Assembly: GCF_009910705.1 (NCBI RefSeq) | Contig: NZ_JAAAXJ010000013.1 | Coordinates: 1-64,000, forward strand | Direction: 5' to 3' | From: Microvirga arsenatis | Lineage (GTDB): Bacteria > Pseudomonadota > Alphaproteobacteria > Rhizobiales > Beijerinckiaceae | Length of the DNA stretch: 64,000 bases | In this document: positions 45,271 to 55,441 of the stretch, one piece after another | Layout: every line of letters begins with the position of its first letter | Position numbering within the stretch: position 1 is the first letter of the stretch | Position numbers and translations under genes: made by a program | The notes under the pieces: model-generated | What the model saw: only the letters and a program-made list of their open reading frames with translations | Database searches by the model: none | Told to the model about the DNA's origin: nothing

Positions 45271-48200
45271 ATGCGGATCGAGCGGCGTTATACGAAGTCT
45301 GGGCAATCGCCTTATTCCTCCCTCGCCTTCCGGCTCGCCACGAGCGAGATCCGCAATCCGGACGGCTCGGTGGTCTTCAAGCTGGAGAACATCGAGGTGC
45401 CGGAGACCTGGAGCCAGGTGGCCTCCGACGTTCTGGCCCAGAAGTACTTCCGCAAGGCCGGCGTGCCCGCCCGCCTGAAGAAGGTGGAGGAGAACGACGT
45501 CCCGTCCTGGCTGTGGCGCTCCGTGCCCGACGAGGCCGAGCTGGCCAAGCTGCCTGAGGATCAGCGCTTCGGCTCCGAGATTTCCTCCAAGCAGGTCTTC
45601 GACCGGCTCGCCGGCTGCTGGACCTATTGGGGCTGGAAGGGCGGCTACTTCTCCTCCGAGGAGGACGCCCAGGCCTTCTACGACGAGCTGCGCTACATGC
45701 TCGCCAACCAGATGGTGGCGCCCAACTCCCCGCAATGGTTCAACACCGGCCTGCACTGGGCCTACGGCATCGACGGCCCCGGCCAGGGCCACTATTACGT
45801 GGACTACAAGACCGGCAAGCTGACCAAGTCCAAGTCGGCCTACGAGCACCCGCAGCCCCATGCCTGCTTCATCCAGGGCGTCGAGGACGACCTGGTGAAC
45901 GAGGGCGGCATCATGGACCTGTGGGTCCGCGAGGCGCGCCTGTTCAAGTACGGCTCCGGCACCGGCTCCAACTTCTCCAAGCTGCGCGGCGAGGGCGAGA
46001 AGCTCTCCGGCGGCGGCCGCTCGTCCGGCCTCATGAGCTTCCTCAAGATCGGCGACCGGGCCGCCGGCGCGATCAAGTCGGGCGGCACCACCCGCCGCGC
46101 CGCCAAGATGGTGGTGGTCGACGTCGATCACCCGGACATCGAGGCCTATATCGACTGGAAGGTGAAGGAGGAGCAGAAGGTCGCCGCCCTCGTCACCGGC
46201 TCCAAGCTCGCCGCCAAGCACCTCAAGGCGATCATGAAGGCCTGCGTGAACTGCGAGGCCGAGGGCGATGCCTGCTTCGATCCGGAGAAGAACCCGGCCC
46301 TGAAGAAGGAGATCAAGCTCGCCCGCCGGGTCCAGATCCCGGACAACTACATCAAGCGCGTCATCCAGTTCGCGCGTCAGGGCTACACGGAGATCGACTT
46401 CCCGGTCTACGACACCGACTGGGATTCGGAGGCCTACCTCACCGTCTCCGGCCAGAACTCCAACAACTCCGTCTCGCTCACCGACGACTTCCTGCGCGCG
46501 GTGGAGAACGACGCCGACTGGCACCTCACCGCCCGCAAGGACGGCAAGGTGGTGAAGACCCTCAAGGCCCGCGACCTGTGGGAGCAGATCGGCTACGCCG
46601 CCTGGGCCTCCGCCGATCCGGGGCTGCACTTCAACACCACCATGAACGACTGGCACACCAGCCCTGCCGGTGGCCGCATCCGGGCGTCGAATCCCTGCTC
46701 GGAATACATGTTCCTGGACGACACGGCCTGCAACCTGGCCTCGGCCAACCTGCTGCAGTTCTACGACCGCCAGACCAAGGCCTTCGACGCGGATTCCTTC
46801 GAGCATGCCTGCCGCCTCTGGACGGTGGTGCTCGAGATCTCCGTGATGATGGCGCAGTTCCCGTCCAGGGAGATCGCGCAGCTCTCCTACGAGTACCGCA
46901 CGCTGGGCCTCGGCTTCGCGAACATCGGCGGCCTGCTCATGACCATGGGCCTTCCTTATGATTCGGCGGAAGGCCGCTCGCTCTGCGGCGCGATCACGGC
47001 GATCATGACCGGCGTGTCCTATGCCACCTCCGCCGAGATGGCGGGCGAGCTCGGGCCCTTCCCGAACTACAAGGCCAACGCCAAGCACATGCTGCGCGTG
47101 ATCCGCAACCATCGCCGCGCGGCGCATGGCGAGGCTCAGGGCTACGAGGGCCTCTCGGTCAACCCGGTCCCGCTCGATCACGCCTCCTGCCCCGACGCCA
47201 ACCTGATCGCCCATGCCAAGCGCGCCTGGGACCAGGCCCTCGAGCTCGGCGAGAAGAACGGCTACCGCAACGCGCAGGCCACCGTGATCGCGCCCACCGG
47301 CACGATCGGCCTCGTGATGGATTGCGACACCACCGGCATCGAGCCCGACTTCGCCCTGGTGAAGTTCAAGAAGCTCGCCGGCGGCGGCTACTTCAAGATC
47401 ATCAACCGGGCCGTGCCCGATGCCCTGCGCGCGCTCGGCTACCGCGAATCCGAGATCGCCGAGATCGAGGCCTATGCGGTCGGCCACGGCTCCATGAAGC
47501 AGGCCCCCGCCATCAATCCCGGCTCCCTGCGCGCCAAGGGTTTTTCGGACGACAAGATCGACGCGGTGGAAAAGGGCCTGAAATCGGCCTTCGACATCAA
47601 GTTCGTCTTCAACCGCTGGACGCTCGGCGAGGATTTTCTGACCGGCACGCTGAAGGTGCCGGCGGACAGGCTCAACGACCCGTCCTTCGACCTGCTCTCC
47701 TTCCTCGGCTTCTCGAAGGCCGAGATCGAGGCCGCGAACATCCACATCTGCGGTGCGATGACCTTGGAGGGCGCGCCGCACCTGAAGAAGGAGCACTACC
47801 CGGTCTTCGACTGCGCCAACCCCTGCGGCAAGATCGGCAAGCGCTACCTCTCGGTGGAGAGCCACATCCGCATGATGGCGGCGGCGCAGCCCTTCATCTC
47901 GGGCGCGATCTCCAAGACCATCAACATGCCCAACGACGCCACCGTCGAGGATTGCAAGAACGCCTACATGCTGTCCTGGAAGCTGGCGCTGAAGGCCAAC
48001 GCCCTCTACCGCGACGGCTCCAAGCTCTCGCAGCCGCTGAACTCCGCCCTCATCGCCGATGAGGAGGACGATGCGGAGGAGGCCGTGGAGGCGCTGAGCC
48101 AGCTCCCCGCCGCCGCCAAGGCCGCGCATGTGTCGGAAAAGATCGTCGAGAAGGTGATCGAGCGCGTGGTCGCCATCCGCGACCGCGAGAAGATGCCCGA

Positions 48201-48966
48201 CCGCCGCAAGGGCTACACCCAGAAGGCTGTGGTCGGCGGCCACAAGGTGTACCTGCGCACCGGCGAATACGACGACGGACGCCTCGGCGAGATCTTCATC
48301 GACATGCACAAGGAAGGCGCCGCCTTCCGGGCCATGATGAACAACTTCGCCATCGCGATCTCGCTGGGCCTGCAATACGGCGTGCCGCTGGAGGAATACG
48401 TGGAGGCCTTCACCTTCACGCGCTTCGAGCCCGCCGGCTTCGTCCAGGGCAACGAGCGCATCAAGTCCGCCACCTCGATCCTCGACTACGTGTTCCGCGA
48501 GCTCGCCGTGTCCTATCTCGGCCGCAACGACCTCGCCCACGTGGACCCGTCGGAAGTGGGCCCCACCACCATCGGCAAGGGCGAGGACCAGTCGAAGGCG
48601 CCGGAGCCCGCCCCCGCCGCGGCGATCGTCTCCCGCGGCTTCGTGCGCGGCAATTCCGACCGCCTCATGCTCATCCCCGGCGGTGCCAGCGGCACAGGCG
48701 TGACTCAGCGGACGACCGGCATGACGGTCGGCGCGAACGCCCTCAAGGGCGAGCTTGCCTCACCTGCGGTGCAGGAGAAGCCGGTCGGCGAAGCCGAGAT
48801 GTCCAAGCTCGCCTTCACGGCCCCCTCCGTCGCCGACCGGCGCGCCGAGGCCAAGATGAAGGGCTATGTCGGCGAAGCCTGCCCCGAATGCGCCAACTTC
48901 ACCCTGGTGCGGAACGGGACGTGCTTGAAGTGCGATACCTGCGGCAGCACGACGGGGTGCTCGTAA
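45271..48966 (+). CDS. nrdJ: Adenosylcobalamin-dependent ribonucleotide reductase (class II)
   Basis: A 1231-residue class II RNR converting ribonucleotides to deoxyribonucleotides with a B12-derived radical, so it works with or without oxygen. The active-site block [29 protein letters not shown] contains Asn474, Cys476 and Glu478. Other landmarks are [37 protein letters not shown] and [22 protein letters not shown] [13 protein letters not shown]. The C-terminus has [22 protein letters not shown], cysteines that could re-reduce the active site or bind zinc. Start [15 protein letters not shown] fits the family. Regulation by NrdR is inferred from upstream boxes. Confidence 0.96.
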   Translation: MRIERRYTKSGQSPYSSLAFRLATSEIRNPDGSVVFKLENIEVPETWSQVASDVLAQKYFRKAGVPARLKKVEENDVPSWLWRSVPDEAELAKLPEDQRFGSEISSKQVFDRLAGCWTYWGWKGGYFSSEEDAQAFYDELRYMLANQMVAPNSPQWFNTGLHWAYGIDGPGQGHYYVDYKTGKLTKSKSAYEHPQPHACFIQGVEDDLVNEGGIMDLWVREARLFKYGSGTGSNFSKLRGEGEKLSGGGRSSGLMSFLKIGDRAAGAIKSGGTTRRAAKMVVVDVDHPDIEAYIDWKVKEEQKVAALVTGSKLAAKHLKAIMKACVNCEAEGDACFDPEKNPALKKEIKLARRVQIPDNYIKRVIQFARQGYTEIDFPVYDTDWDSEAYLTVSGQNSNNSVSLTDDFLRAVENDADWHLTARKDGKVVKTLKARDLWEQIGYAAWASADPGLHFNTTMNDWHTSPAGGRIRASNPCSEYMFLDDTACNLASANLLQFYDRQTKAFDADSFEHACRLWTVVLEISVMMAQFPSREIAQLSYEYRTLGLGFANIGGLLMTMGLPYDSAEGRSLCGAITAIMTGVSYATSAEMAGELGPFPNYKANAKHMLRVIRNHRRAAHGEAQGYEGLSVNPVPLDHASCPDANLIAHAKRAWDQALELGEKNGYRNAQATVIAPTGTIGLVMDCDTTGIEPDFALVKFKKLAGGGYFKIINRAVPDALRALGYRESEIAEIEAYAVGHGSMKQAPAINPGSLRAKGFSDDKIDAVEKGLKSAFDIKFVFNRWTLGEDFLTGTLKVPADRLNDPSFDLLSFLGFSKAEIEAANIHICGAMTLEGAPHLKKEHYPVFDCANPCGKIGKRYLSVESHIRMMAAAQPFISGAISKTINMPNDATVEDCKNAYMLSWKLALKANALYRDGSKLSQPLNSALIADEEDDAEEAVEALSQLPAAAKAAHVSEKIVEKVIERVVAIRDREKMPDRRKGYTQKAVVGGHKVYLRTGEYDDGRLGEIFIDMHKEGAAFRAMMNNFAIAISLGLQYGVPLEEYVEAFTFTRFEPAGFVQGNERIKSATSILDYVFRELAVSYLGRNDLAHVDPSEVGPTTIGKGEDQSKAPEPAPAAAIVSRGFVRGNSDRLMLIPGGASGTGVTQRTTGMTVGANALKGELASPAVQEKPVGEAEMSKLAFTAPSVADRRAEAKMKGYVGEACPECANFTLVRNGTCLKCDTCGSTTGCS

Positions 48967-49030
48967 GAACTTAGTGCGGGTTCCAGCGTGGAACCGGTAA
49001 GGCTAAGTTCATCTAGTCATATCAACAATC

Positions 49031-49058
49031 AGAGCGTCCCCTAGGGGACGCTCTTTTT
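49031..49058 (+). terminator. Rho-independent terminator after nrdJ
   Basis: AGAGCGTCCCC and GGGGACGCTCT form a perfect 11-bp palindrome with a two-base centre, followed by TTTTT. It is about 65 bases after the nrdJ stop and marks the left edge of native GC-rich sequence. Confidence 0.92.
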
Positions 49059-49083
49059 ACATCGAAAACTGTAAAACTATCTC

Positions 49084-49115
49084 TTGAAGCACACCACATC
49101 CTATGGCTGTATAAT
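49084..49115 (+). promoter_or_regulatory. Putative promoter of the HEPN-STAND gene
   Basis: A perfect -10 TATAAT at 49110-49115, preceded directly by TG, with TTGAAG at 49084-49089. The 20-base spacer is long, so the -35 assignment is uncertain. TATAAT is rare in this GC-rich region, about 50 bases before the ATG. Confidence 0.5.
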
Positions 49116-49166
49116 ACAACCAAGGCAAATTCTAACAGTTGACTATTACGGCGCACGAGGCAGAAA

Positions 49167-52022
49167 ATGGCACATACGATTCAACGCTTGACTATGTATG
49201 CGTTGATCTCTGCATTGGAGCGCGATCTTAGGGATTTCCTAGCACTTCATGTGGCCCCTCTTGTCCCTCCCGATAAACTCCTTCCGGATACGGTTAAGAA
49301 GAAGGCAGAGGAACGGTATCTCAAAGACAATCCGGATGGGCTATCAAATCTAGACGATCTATTAGAATATCTTGATTTAGGAGAGGAAATCCAGGCAATT
49401 CGAGCCAATGATGGTCGGCTTGATGACTTAACTAGATCATACATAAAGAGATATTACTTAGCGTTGGAAGGCATAATACCAACCCGCAACAGGGTGATGC
49501 ATTCCCGCCCATTAGAATTTGACGATCACACACGCTTAACTGATCTCGCGTCAGAGTTAATCAAGTCACACAGAGCTCTTTGGGCAAATCTGCGTACAAC
49601 ACGACGCGAGTTAGAGCGCAATCCAGAATTTGTCACTGCTTTAACAATTCCAGATACAGTTGATGAAAATACAAAGATTCTGCACAATCTCCCGCAAGTT
49701 GAGTTTGACGATACTGGATTTGTAGGACGAGAGAAAGAACTTAATGAGTTGAAGAGAGCCTTGCTGGGCTCTTACCCTATAATTACAGTAATCGGGGAAG
49801 GTGGATTAGGGAAAACGGCCTTAGCCTTAAAGGCATGTTATGATTTGCTCGACGATAATGAAGCCGGCCTCGATGCTATTGTTTGGACAACAGCAAAGAC
49901 AACTAAGCTCACGCTTAACGAAATTGAGGTTATAGAGGGAGCAATCTCATCGTCGCTCGGGATCATCGAAAGTGCCACCTCCCTTCTCGGAAGGCAGAGT
50001 GAAACGTCTGCAATTGATGACCTAATAATGCACCTAGAGAATAATAAGATTCTCTTAGTTATCGACAATCTCGAAACAGTTATAGATCAAAACATCCGAG
50101 AGCTCGTCAGACGGGTGCCGCAAGGCAGCCGAATTATGTTTACGACTCGCATTGGCCTTGGGGCGTTTGATTTTCCAATTCCACTCTCTCCTTTGAACAA
50201 GAAGGAAGCCGCATTTTACTTCCGAAGGACAGCTCGTGTTTGGGGCGCGGCGGATATGGCCTCCGCCCAACCTAATGTCGTCGAGGGCTATTGTGAGCGT
50301 TTGCAGCACAATCCTCTATTTATCAAGTGGTTCATTCAAAGCGTTCGTGCAGGCAAGAGACCAACAACTCTAACAAGCGATCCTACTGTTCTTCTGCAAT
50401 TCTGCTTACAGAATGTTTTCAACTCTCTTTCAGTCGAAGCGCGGACAGTAGCTAGTACGCTCGCAGGTGTGAATGGCCCACAGACGGTTGCGAGCTTGGC
50501 ATTTTTTACTGACTTAGACAGCATAAAAATTCAGAGCGCGCTTTCTGTGCTTATTACGTCGAACTTGGTCTCTGCAGAGCGCGGTAGGAGTTCGGAAGAT
50601 GAGGACCGATATCTCCTAAGCCCTCTCGCGAGGATGTACATACAGAAGATTATCCGCCCCTCCATTGAAGAACAAAGAAGACTTATTGCGAAACAGAATG
50701 CTCTAAGATCTGCTCAGGAAGAGTTCACCGCAAAGGCAGGTGCAGACATATTTGACATAAATAATGTCTATGTACGAGATAAAGATGACTACATCGTAGC
50801 TAAAATCCTCACACGTGCGATTGAAAGTATCTTCAAAGGATCTCTTTCAGACGCCGAGGAACAGATTAGGAAGGCAAATGATCTTTCACCAAACTATTTT
50901 GAGGTTCATCGGGTTGCTGCGATGCTCCATATTGCGCAAGAGGACATTTTTTCTGCAGAAGCTGAATACGAAGCTGCTGTATCCCTTGCTTCGGAACGAG
51001 CAGCACTACGTGTATGGTTTGCGGGATTCATCTCACGCCACTTAGGCGATCAAGAGCGAGCACTAGAACAGTTATTGAAGGCAGAGGAACTTGCTCCGAA
51101 CTCGGCATACGTGAAGATCGAGTGTGCGAGGGTACTTCAATATTTAAGGAAACTTGATGAGGCAGAGAAACGACTCCGAGCCATACAGGATATTGACCAG
51201 TTACCATCGCGCATGCGGAGAGTTCACCTCGATCTATGCATCCAAAATGAATTTCGTAGAGCGGAGATCTATGCATCTCAACAGGAATACCTGGCAGCAT
51301 TACAGTCGCTAGAGCAGGCTAAGCAGATACTCGACGGCGCCCCCAGCGCACTCGTCGATCATCGCACGGCCAAGAACATTGAGCGTGCGAGGCGGCGACA
51401 AATCCCGGCACTAGAACGAGCATTCAAAGGTCTGCCTGAATACTCACGTCTTACCGACATTGTGCGATGGATGTTGGATGCAGGCAGAGCGCTGGATCCA
51501 ATTCAAACCGTTGGCGATGAGGTGAGTGCTTCTGAGCTTAGTAGCGCTGACGCAGCAAATAGTCTTCCCAACCGTGGTCGCCTGAGTCAACTCCATAAGA
51601 ATTACGGCTTCGTGGATACTGGCGGAACTCGCTTGTACTTCAATCGTGCGGCCTGGATGGGCGAATCAAATTTCTTCACAGTGGAAGAGGGCACAATTGT
51701 CGAGTTTGATATTGGTACCAGTGATAGGGGACCATGTGCAGTCAATGTCCGACCTATCCAAGAAGAAGTCGCATCCAAAAATGAGACTGGGTCCAAATAT
51801 GTGCAAGGCCAAGTGCTTACTGGTTCCATAAAATCGCTGCAACCAAAATTCGGCTTTATCCGACTAGATGATGGGAATGATCTTTTCTTTCATCACTCAA
51901 ACTGCACCTCAGGAACTAAATTTAAAAAACTCCAAATCGGAGAAAGAGTTAGGTGCAAGTTTGTTTATGGACATGGCAATCGTCCATCGGGAACAGAGGT
52001 AGAGCTGTACTCTGGTCTGTAG
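49167..52022 (+). CDS. HEPN-like/STAND (NB-ARC) NTPase with TPR-like helices and two cold-shock domains
   Basis: A 951-residue multidomain protein, AT-richer than every neighbour, not assignable to a named family. Residues 1-150 are helical and carry R107-N-R-V-M-H112, a HEPN-type Rx4H motif. A STAND/NB-ARC NTPase follows: TGFVGREKELNEL (183-195), Walker A GEGGLGKTAL (210-219), Walker B ILLVIDNLE (295-303), SRIMFTTR (321-328) and a winged-helix-like part (410-500). Residues 560-755 are TPR-like. CSD1 (803-864; KNYGFVD, RLYFNR) and CSD2 (885-948; KFGFIR, LFFHHS) show RNP1/RNP2-like nucleic-acid sites. Inference: NTP-regulated sensor with CSD/TPR recognition and a HEPN ribonuclease effector, i.e. 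antiphage or toxin-like. Confidence 0.9.
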   Translation: MAHTIQRLTMYALISALERDLRDFLALHVAPLVPPDKLLPDTVKKKAEERYLKDNPDGLSNLDDLLEYLDLGEEIQAIRANDGRLDDLTRSYIKRYYLALEGIIPTRNRVMHSRPLEFDDHTRLTDLASELIKSHRALWANLRTTRRELERNPEFVTALTIPDTVDENTKILHNLPQVEFDDTGFVGREKELNELKRALLGSYPIITVIGEGGLGKTALALKACYDLLDDNEAGLDAIVWTTAKTTKLTLNEIEVIEGAISSSLGIIESATSLLGRQSETSAIDDLIMHLENNKILLVIDNLETVIDQNIRELVRRVPQGSRIMFTTRIGLGAFDFPIPLSPLNKKEAAFYFRRTARVWGAADMASAQPNVVEGYCERLQHNPLFIKWFIQSVRAGKRPTTLTSDPTVLLQFCLQNVFNSLSVEARTVASTLAGVNGPQTVASLAFFTDLDSIKIQSALSVLITSNLVSAERGRSSEDEDRYLLSPLARMYIQKIIRPSIEEQRRLIAKQNALRSAQEEFTAKAGADIFDINNVYVRDKDDYIVAKILTRAIESIFKGSLSDAEEQIRKANDLSPNYFEVHRVAAMLHIAQEDIFSAEAEYEAAVSLASERAALRVWFAGFISRHLGDQERALEQLLKAEELAPNSAYVKIECARVLQYLRKLDEAEKRLRAIQDIDQLPSRMRRVHLDLCIQNEFRRAEIYASQQEYLAALQSLEQAKQILDGAPSALVDHRTAKNIERARRRQIPALERAFKGLPEYSRLTDIVRWMLDAGRALDPIQTVGDEVSASELSSADAANSLPNRGRLSQLHKNYGFVDTGGTRLYFNRAAWMGESNFFTVEEGTIVEFDIGTSDRGPCAVNVRPIQEEVASKNETGSKYVQGQVLTGSIKSLQPKFGFIRLDDGNDLFFHHSNCTSGTKFKKLQIGERVRCKFVYGHGNRPSGTEVELYSGL

Positions 52023-52079
52023 CCGTGATGACTCACATCTATTGAGACGCGCTTCCGCGTAACAAGATTAACAGCAACC

Positions 52080-52520
52080 ATGCAGATCCCAACAACCGCC
52101 TCACCCCAACAACCACCCTCCCCCTCCCACCAGATCGACGCGCATATCCAGCACCTGAACGACTGGCGCGGCGAGGCGCTGGCGCGGGTGCGGGCGCTCA
52201 TCCGGCAGGCTGTGCCCGATGTGGTCGAGGCGGTGAAGTGGCGTGGGGTTCCGGTGTGGGAGAAGGCCGGGATCCTCTGCACCGGCGAGACCTACAAGAG
52301 CGTCGTGAAGCTGACCTTTCCGAAGGGCGCCGCGCTCGACGACCCGTCCCGCCTCTTCAACGCCAGCCTCGAGGGCAACGTGCGCCGCGCCATCGACATC
52401 CATGAGGGCGAGGCGCTCGACGGGGAGGCCTTCAAGGCGCTGATCCTGGCCGCCGCTGCCCTGAACGCATCCTCGACCACCAAGCGGCCGAAGAGCGCCC
52501 CGGCCCGCACCGGTGCCTGA
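52080..52520 (+). CDS. DUF1801 family protein
   Basis: A 146-residue protein. IDAHIQHLNDWRGEALARVRALIRQAVPDVVEAVKWRGVPVWEKAGILCTGETYKSVVKLTFPKGA carries the DUF1801 (YdhG/YjbR-CyaY-like fold) pattern, with a basic, Ser/Thr-rich tail. Biochemical role unknown. GC content returns to the native level here, so this gene marks the right flank of the AT-rich insert. The first ~15 residues are Pro/Ser-rich and may reflect a start further in. Confidence 0.88.
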   Translation: MQIPTTASPQQPPSPSHQIDAHIQHLNDWRGEALARVRALIRQAVPDVVEAVKWRGVPVWEKAGILCTGETYKSVVKLTFPKGAALDDPSRLFNASLEGNVRRAIDIHEGEALDGEAFKALILAAAALNASSTTKRPKSAPARTGA

Positions 52521-52671
52521 GCGCCAGGCGGATCAGGGCGAGCGCCCTCCCCGCGCAGGCTCAAAGGAACGCGGGATTTGTCCCACAATGCTCCGGCAAA
52601 GTCGGCCTTGAGGATAATCGTATCTTTCCGGCTCCCATGCGCGCATAGTGATGGCAACCCAGGAGGGTGCC

Positions 52672-52776
52672 ATGATGGCGAGGATCAAGTCCTACATCTC
52701 CTATGAGAACGAAGCGCTTGCAGTGTCCGGTTTGGCATTCCTGTTCTGCACAGGCGTGATCCTGGGCTTCCTCTGA
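52672..52776 (+). CDS. Small single-pass membrane peptide (34 aa)
   Basis: Too short for usual ORF calls. MMARIKSYISYENEALAVSG, then a hydrophobic span LAFLFCTGVILGFL to the stop. AGGAGG lies 6-7 bases before the ATG, an excellent ribosome site. Its TGA overlaps the ATG of the next small ORF (TGATG), implying coupled translation. No family recognised; function unknown. Confidence 0.55.
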   Translation: MMARIKSYISYENEALAVSGLAFLFCTGVILGFL

Positions 52777-52856
52777 TGTTTTCCCAGTCCCTCTACGCCG
52801 TCCTGCTGATCGCTATGGTTCTGGCGGTCTATGTTCTGATGATCAGGAGTCGTTGA
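52776..52856 (+). CDS. Small membrane peptide (26 aa), coupled to the previous one
   Basis: MFSQSLYAVLLIAMVLAVYV, then LMIRSR. Almost entirely one transmembrane helix with a basic end. It begins inside the previous stop (TGATG). No family recognised; with its partner it could be a small membrane regulator or a two-peptide toxin-like unit, but that is speculation. Confidence 0.45.
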   Translation: MFSQSLYAVLLIAMVLAVYVLMIRSR

Positions 52857-52904
52857 GGCATCGCACCTCGAGCGTGGATCGCCCTCCTGTCGTCCAAAGA
52901 TGTG

Positions 52905-52950
52905 GATGGCCGGGACTGATCCCCAGTTCAGGTCCGGGGACGGCCATGAC
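52905..52950. repeat. Diverged GC palindrome
   Basis: ATGGCCGGGACTGATCCCC and GGGGACGGCCATGAC are inverted around a central AGTTCAGGTCC. It belongs to the same palindrome family as those near 7865 and 37154. Confidence 0.6.
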
Positions 52951-52975
52951 ACGGTGCGGCCGAGTGCGCGTTCTC

Positions 52976-53227
52976 ACTTTGTTCTTGACTTCTGTCCTAA
53001 GCTCGGCTATATCGTTGTCTATCCCCGCCCGACGAGGGGCGCGCTCGCGAGGCGTCGCAAGAACGGGGCGGAGAGCGGTCCCGCCGCAGGCCTCGCAAGC
53101 CTGTGATCGCGGGTGGCCGATCCTGGCTTGCTCCAGGTCCGCTGAAACAAACCGCGTGTGATGAGCAGTTCGGCTCTCACTTTCACCAACAGACATCGAG
53201 CCGGGCTGCACGACACGCCACCCTCGA
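52976..53227 (+). repeat. Promoter-bearing ~250-bp element, copy 1
   Basis: Matches 56416-56673 in the same direction. Shared blocks: TTGTTCTTGACTTC, AAGCTCGGCTATATCGTTG, CGAGGGGCGCGCTCGCGAGG, GGTCCCGCCGCAG, GGCCGATCCTGGC, TCCAGGTCCGC, CGAGCCGGGCTGC and CGCCACCCTCGA. Indels between copies are not multiples of three, arguing against coding. A CCTGG/CCAGG hairpin is conserved. It might encode a small RNA or be a transposable relic. Confidence 0.8.
52985..53013 (+). promoter_or_regulatory. Sigma70-like promoter in repeat copy 1
   Basis: TTGACT at 52985-52990, a 17-base spacer, then TATATC at 53008-53013. The same pair, with identical spacing, is kept in copy 2 although the spacer itself differs. 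Confidence 0.6.
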
Positions 53228-53428
53228 TTGCCTTCAAGCCCAGGGCCAGACCGGCCCTGGGGCCGAAGGCCCATGCCTTCGTTCGTTCCCGAATCCCTTT
53301 CATTGATCCATTGCCCGACGTTTCATGAGGAGATCACAGTGCATCCCATCCGGCAGGCCCCTGCCCGCACAGCGAAAACGCAGCCGGACCTGTTCCGGTC
53401 CGGCTGCGGCGAAGGGCAGGCTCGGCAA

Positions 53429-55441
53429 TCAGGCGGCCTTCACGTCCTGCAGGAAGACCGAGACCTCGCGGGTGAGGTCGTTGGAGTTGTGCGCCAGTTC
53501 CTGGGCCGCGCTGAGAACCTGGGATGCGGCCGCTCCGGTCTCGCCCGCCCCCTGCTGCACGCCCTGGATGCTGCCGGTGACCGCATCCGTGCCCCGGGCG
53601 GCCTGCTGCACGTTGCGGGCGATTTCGGCCGTCGCCGCCCCCTGCTCTTCCATGGCCGCCGCAATGGAGGTGGAGATCTGCGACATCTCGGCGATGGTCC
53701 GGCCGATCTCCTGGATGGCGGAGACCGTCTGCTGGGTCGCCTGCTGCACGGAGGCGATCTGCTGCGAAATCTCCTCGGTGGCCCTGGCCGTCTGCGTGGC
53801 CAGCTCCTTCACCTCGGAGGCCACGACCGCGAAGCCCTTGCCGGCTTCCCCGGCGCGGGCGGCCTCGATGGTGGCGTTGAGGGCGAGAAGATTGGTCTGG
53901 CCGGCGATCGTGCTGATCAGCTGCACCACGTTGCCGATCCTCTCGGCGCTGGCCGCAAGGTCCTGCACCGTGGTGGTGGTCTTGCGCGTATCCACCACCG
54001 CCCGCTCGGCGATCACCGAGGACTGGCTCACCTGCGATGCGATCTCCCGAATGGAGATCGACAATTCCTCGGTGGCGGCGGCGACCGTCTGTACGTTGGC
54101 CGAGGCCTGCTGGGCGGCCGAGGACACGGTGAGGGATTGCTCGGTGGTGTCGTTCGCCACATGGCTCATGGTCTGCGCCGTGGCCTCCATCTCCGTGGCG
54201 GCCGCCGACAGGGCGCGGGTCAGGGCAGAGACGTTCGTCTCGAAGCGCTGCGTCAACCGGTCGAGCATCTCGGCCCGCCGCGACTTGGCGTCGGCCTCGC
54301 GCGCCGCCTGCTCGTCGGCGGCCATTTTCGCGATCATGGCGTCCTTGAAGACCTGCACGGCCCGGGCCATCGTGCCCACCTCGTCCCGGCGCTCCTGCCC
54401 CGAGACCGCGACCGAGACGTCGTCCTGGGAGAGGCGCGCCATCGTGTCGCTCAAGCCGAGGATCGGCCTCGACACGGCCCGTCCGATGATCCAGGCGAGA
54501 GCGACGACGAGCGCCAGGGCCAGGCCGATTGCGATCCACATGGTCCGGGTCGTGGAGGCCACGGCCTCCTGCATCCCGGCCTTGGCGCGGGCATATCCGT
54601 CGGCTGCCGCCGAGAGAATGGCCGAGACCGCCGGATCGACCTTGGCATAGGCCGTCGAAAGCGCCTTCGTCTCGTTCCCGAGCTCGGAGGCGGCGGCCAT
54701 GTAATCGGCAAAATCCTTCTGGTAGGCCGCCATGAGGCGCCTGATCTCGCCCTGGGCCGCCGGGGCGACGAGGGACGAGGACAGGGCCGTCGAGAACTCG
54801 TCCACCCGCTTCCTCATGTCCTCGCCGTATTTGGCGTCGAGGCGCAGCATGAAATCCTTTTCGTGGCGCCGCATCATGAGGATCAGATTGGTCAGGCGCG
54901 GATCGCCGGCATCGGCGAGCTTTGCTTCCACCGCCCGCACGGAGCCGCGCAAGGTGCCCTGCAGGCCGGAATTCTCGTCGAGACCGAGCTTCTTCTGAAC
55001 GGAGACGAGGTTGCCGAAGCTGGCGCGGTACGCGGCAAAACCCTCCCGCAGGATCGCCACCTGGCCGGATAGGCCGGCGAGTTCAGGGAAGCTCGCCATG
55101 AGGCCGTCGAACTTCGCCAGCTGCTTCTCGAAGGCCTGCGTCAGCTCGCCATGGCGCTGAACGTATTTCTCCTCCCGGCGAAGCAGAAAGTCCTTCTCGG
55201 CACGGCGCATTTCGAGCAGTTCGGCATTGGCGACATTCGCGAGATGCTCGAGCTGTTCGGCGGCGCCCAGCGATCTTTCATATTCGGAAAGCGTCTTCTG
55301 GGCGGTGAAGTAGATCGCACCGATAGCCAGCATACCGGTCGAAGCGGCAATTCCGATCAGCCCTATCTGGAACGTAAGGCTGATCCTCGTCAGAAACGAT
55401 CCCATTTTTCCCCCCGATGTTCCACCTGCATTGTCTTTCAT
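53429..55441 (-). CDS. Methyl-accepting chemotaxis protein with helical-bimodular-like sensor
   Basis: A 670-residue membrane chemoreceptor. A helix at about 25-48 anchors the N-terminus; a long helical periplasmic sensor (about 50-290, [41 protein letters not shown]) resembles HBM domains; a second helix (about 300-322) leads to HAMP and the signalling domain with the tip [34 protein letters not shown]. It transmits ligand signals to CheA/CheW. Ligand unknown. Its 3' flank carries repeat copy 1; copy 2 lies behind its 5' side. Confidence 0.93.
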   Translation of the reverse strand: MKDNAGGTSGGKMGSFLTRISLTFQIGLIGIAASTGMLAIGAIYFTAQKTLSEYERSLGAAEQLEHLANVANAELLEMRRAEKDFLLRREEKYVQRHGELTQAFEKQLAKFDGLMASFPELAGLSGQVAILREGFAAYRASFGNLVSVQKKLGLDENSGLQGTLRGSVRAVEAKLADAGDPRLTNLILMMRRHEKDFMLRLDAKYGEDMRKRVDEFSTALSSSLVAPAAQGEIRRLMAAYQKDFADYMAAASELGNETKALSTAYAKVDPAVSAILSAAADGYARAKAGMQEAVASTTRTMWIAIGLALALVVALAWIIGRAVSRPILGLSDTMARLSQDDVSVAVSGQERRDEVGTMARAVQVFKDAMIAKMAADEQAAREADAKSRRAEMLDRLTQRFETNVSALTRALSAAATEMEATAQTMSHVANDTTEQSLTVSSAAQQASANVQTVAAATEELSISIREIASQVSQSSVIAERAVVDTRKTTTTVQDLAASAERIGNVVQLISTIAGQTNLLALNATIEAARAGEAGKGFAVVASEVKELATQTARATEEISQQIASVQQATQQTVSAIQEIGRTIAEMSQISTSIAAAMEEQGAATAEIARNVQQAARGTDAVTGSIQGVQQGAGETGAAASQVLSAAQELAHNSNDLTREVSVFLQDVKAA

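Noticed and set aside
44965..48540. 1191-codon minus-strand frame over nrdJ
   Set aside because: It is antisense to the clear NrdJ coding sequence and has no family motif.
49000..52079. Prophage or integrative element
   Set aside because: No integrase, tRNA target, att repeats or phage genes were seen; only one foreign-looking gene.
52843..53274. 143-codon minus-strand frame in repeat copy 1
   Set aside because: The shared peptide with copy 2 breaks through indels not divisible by three, so a protein is unlikely.
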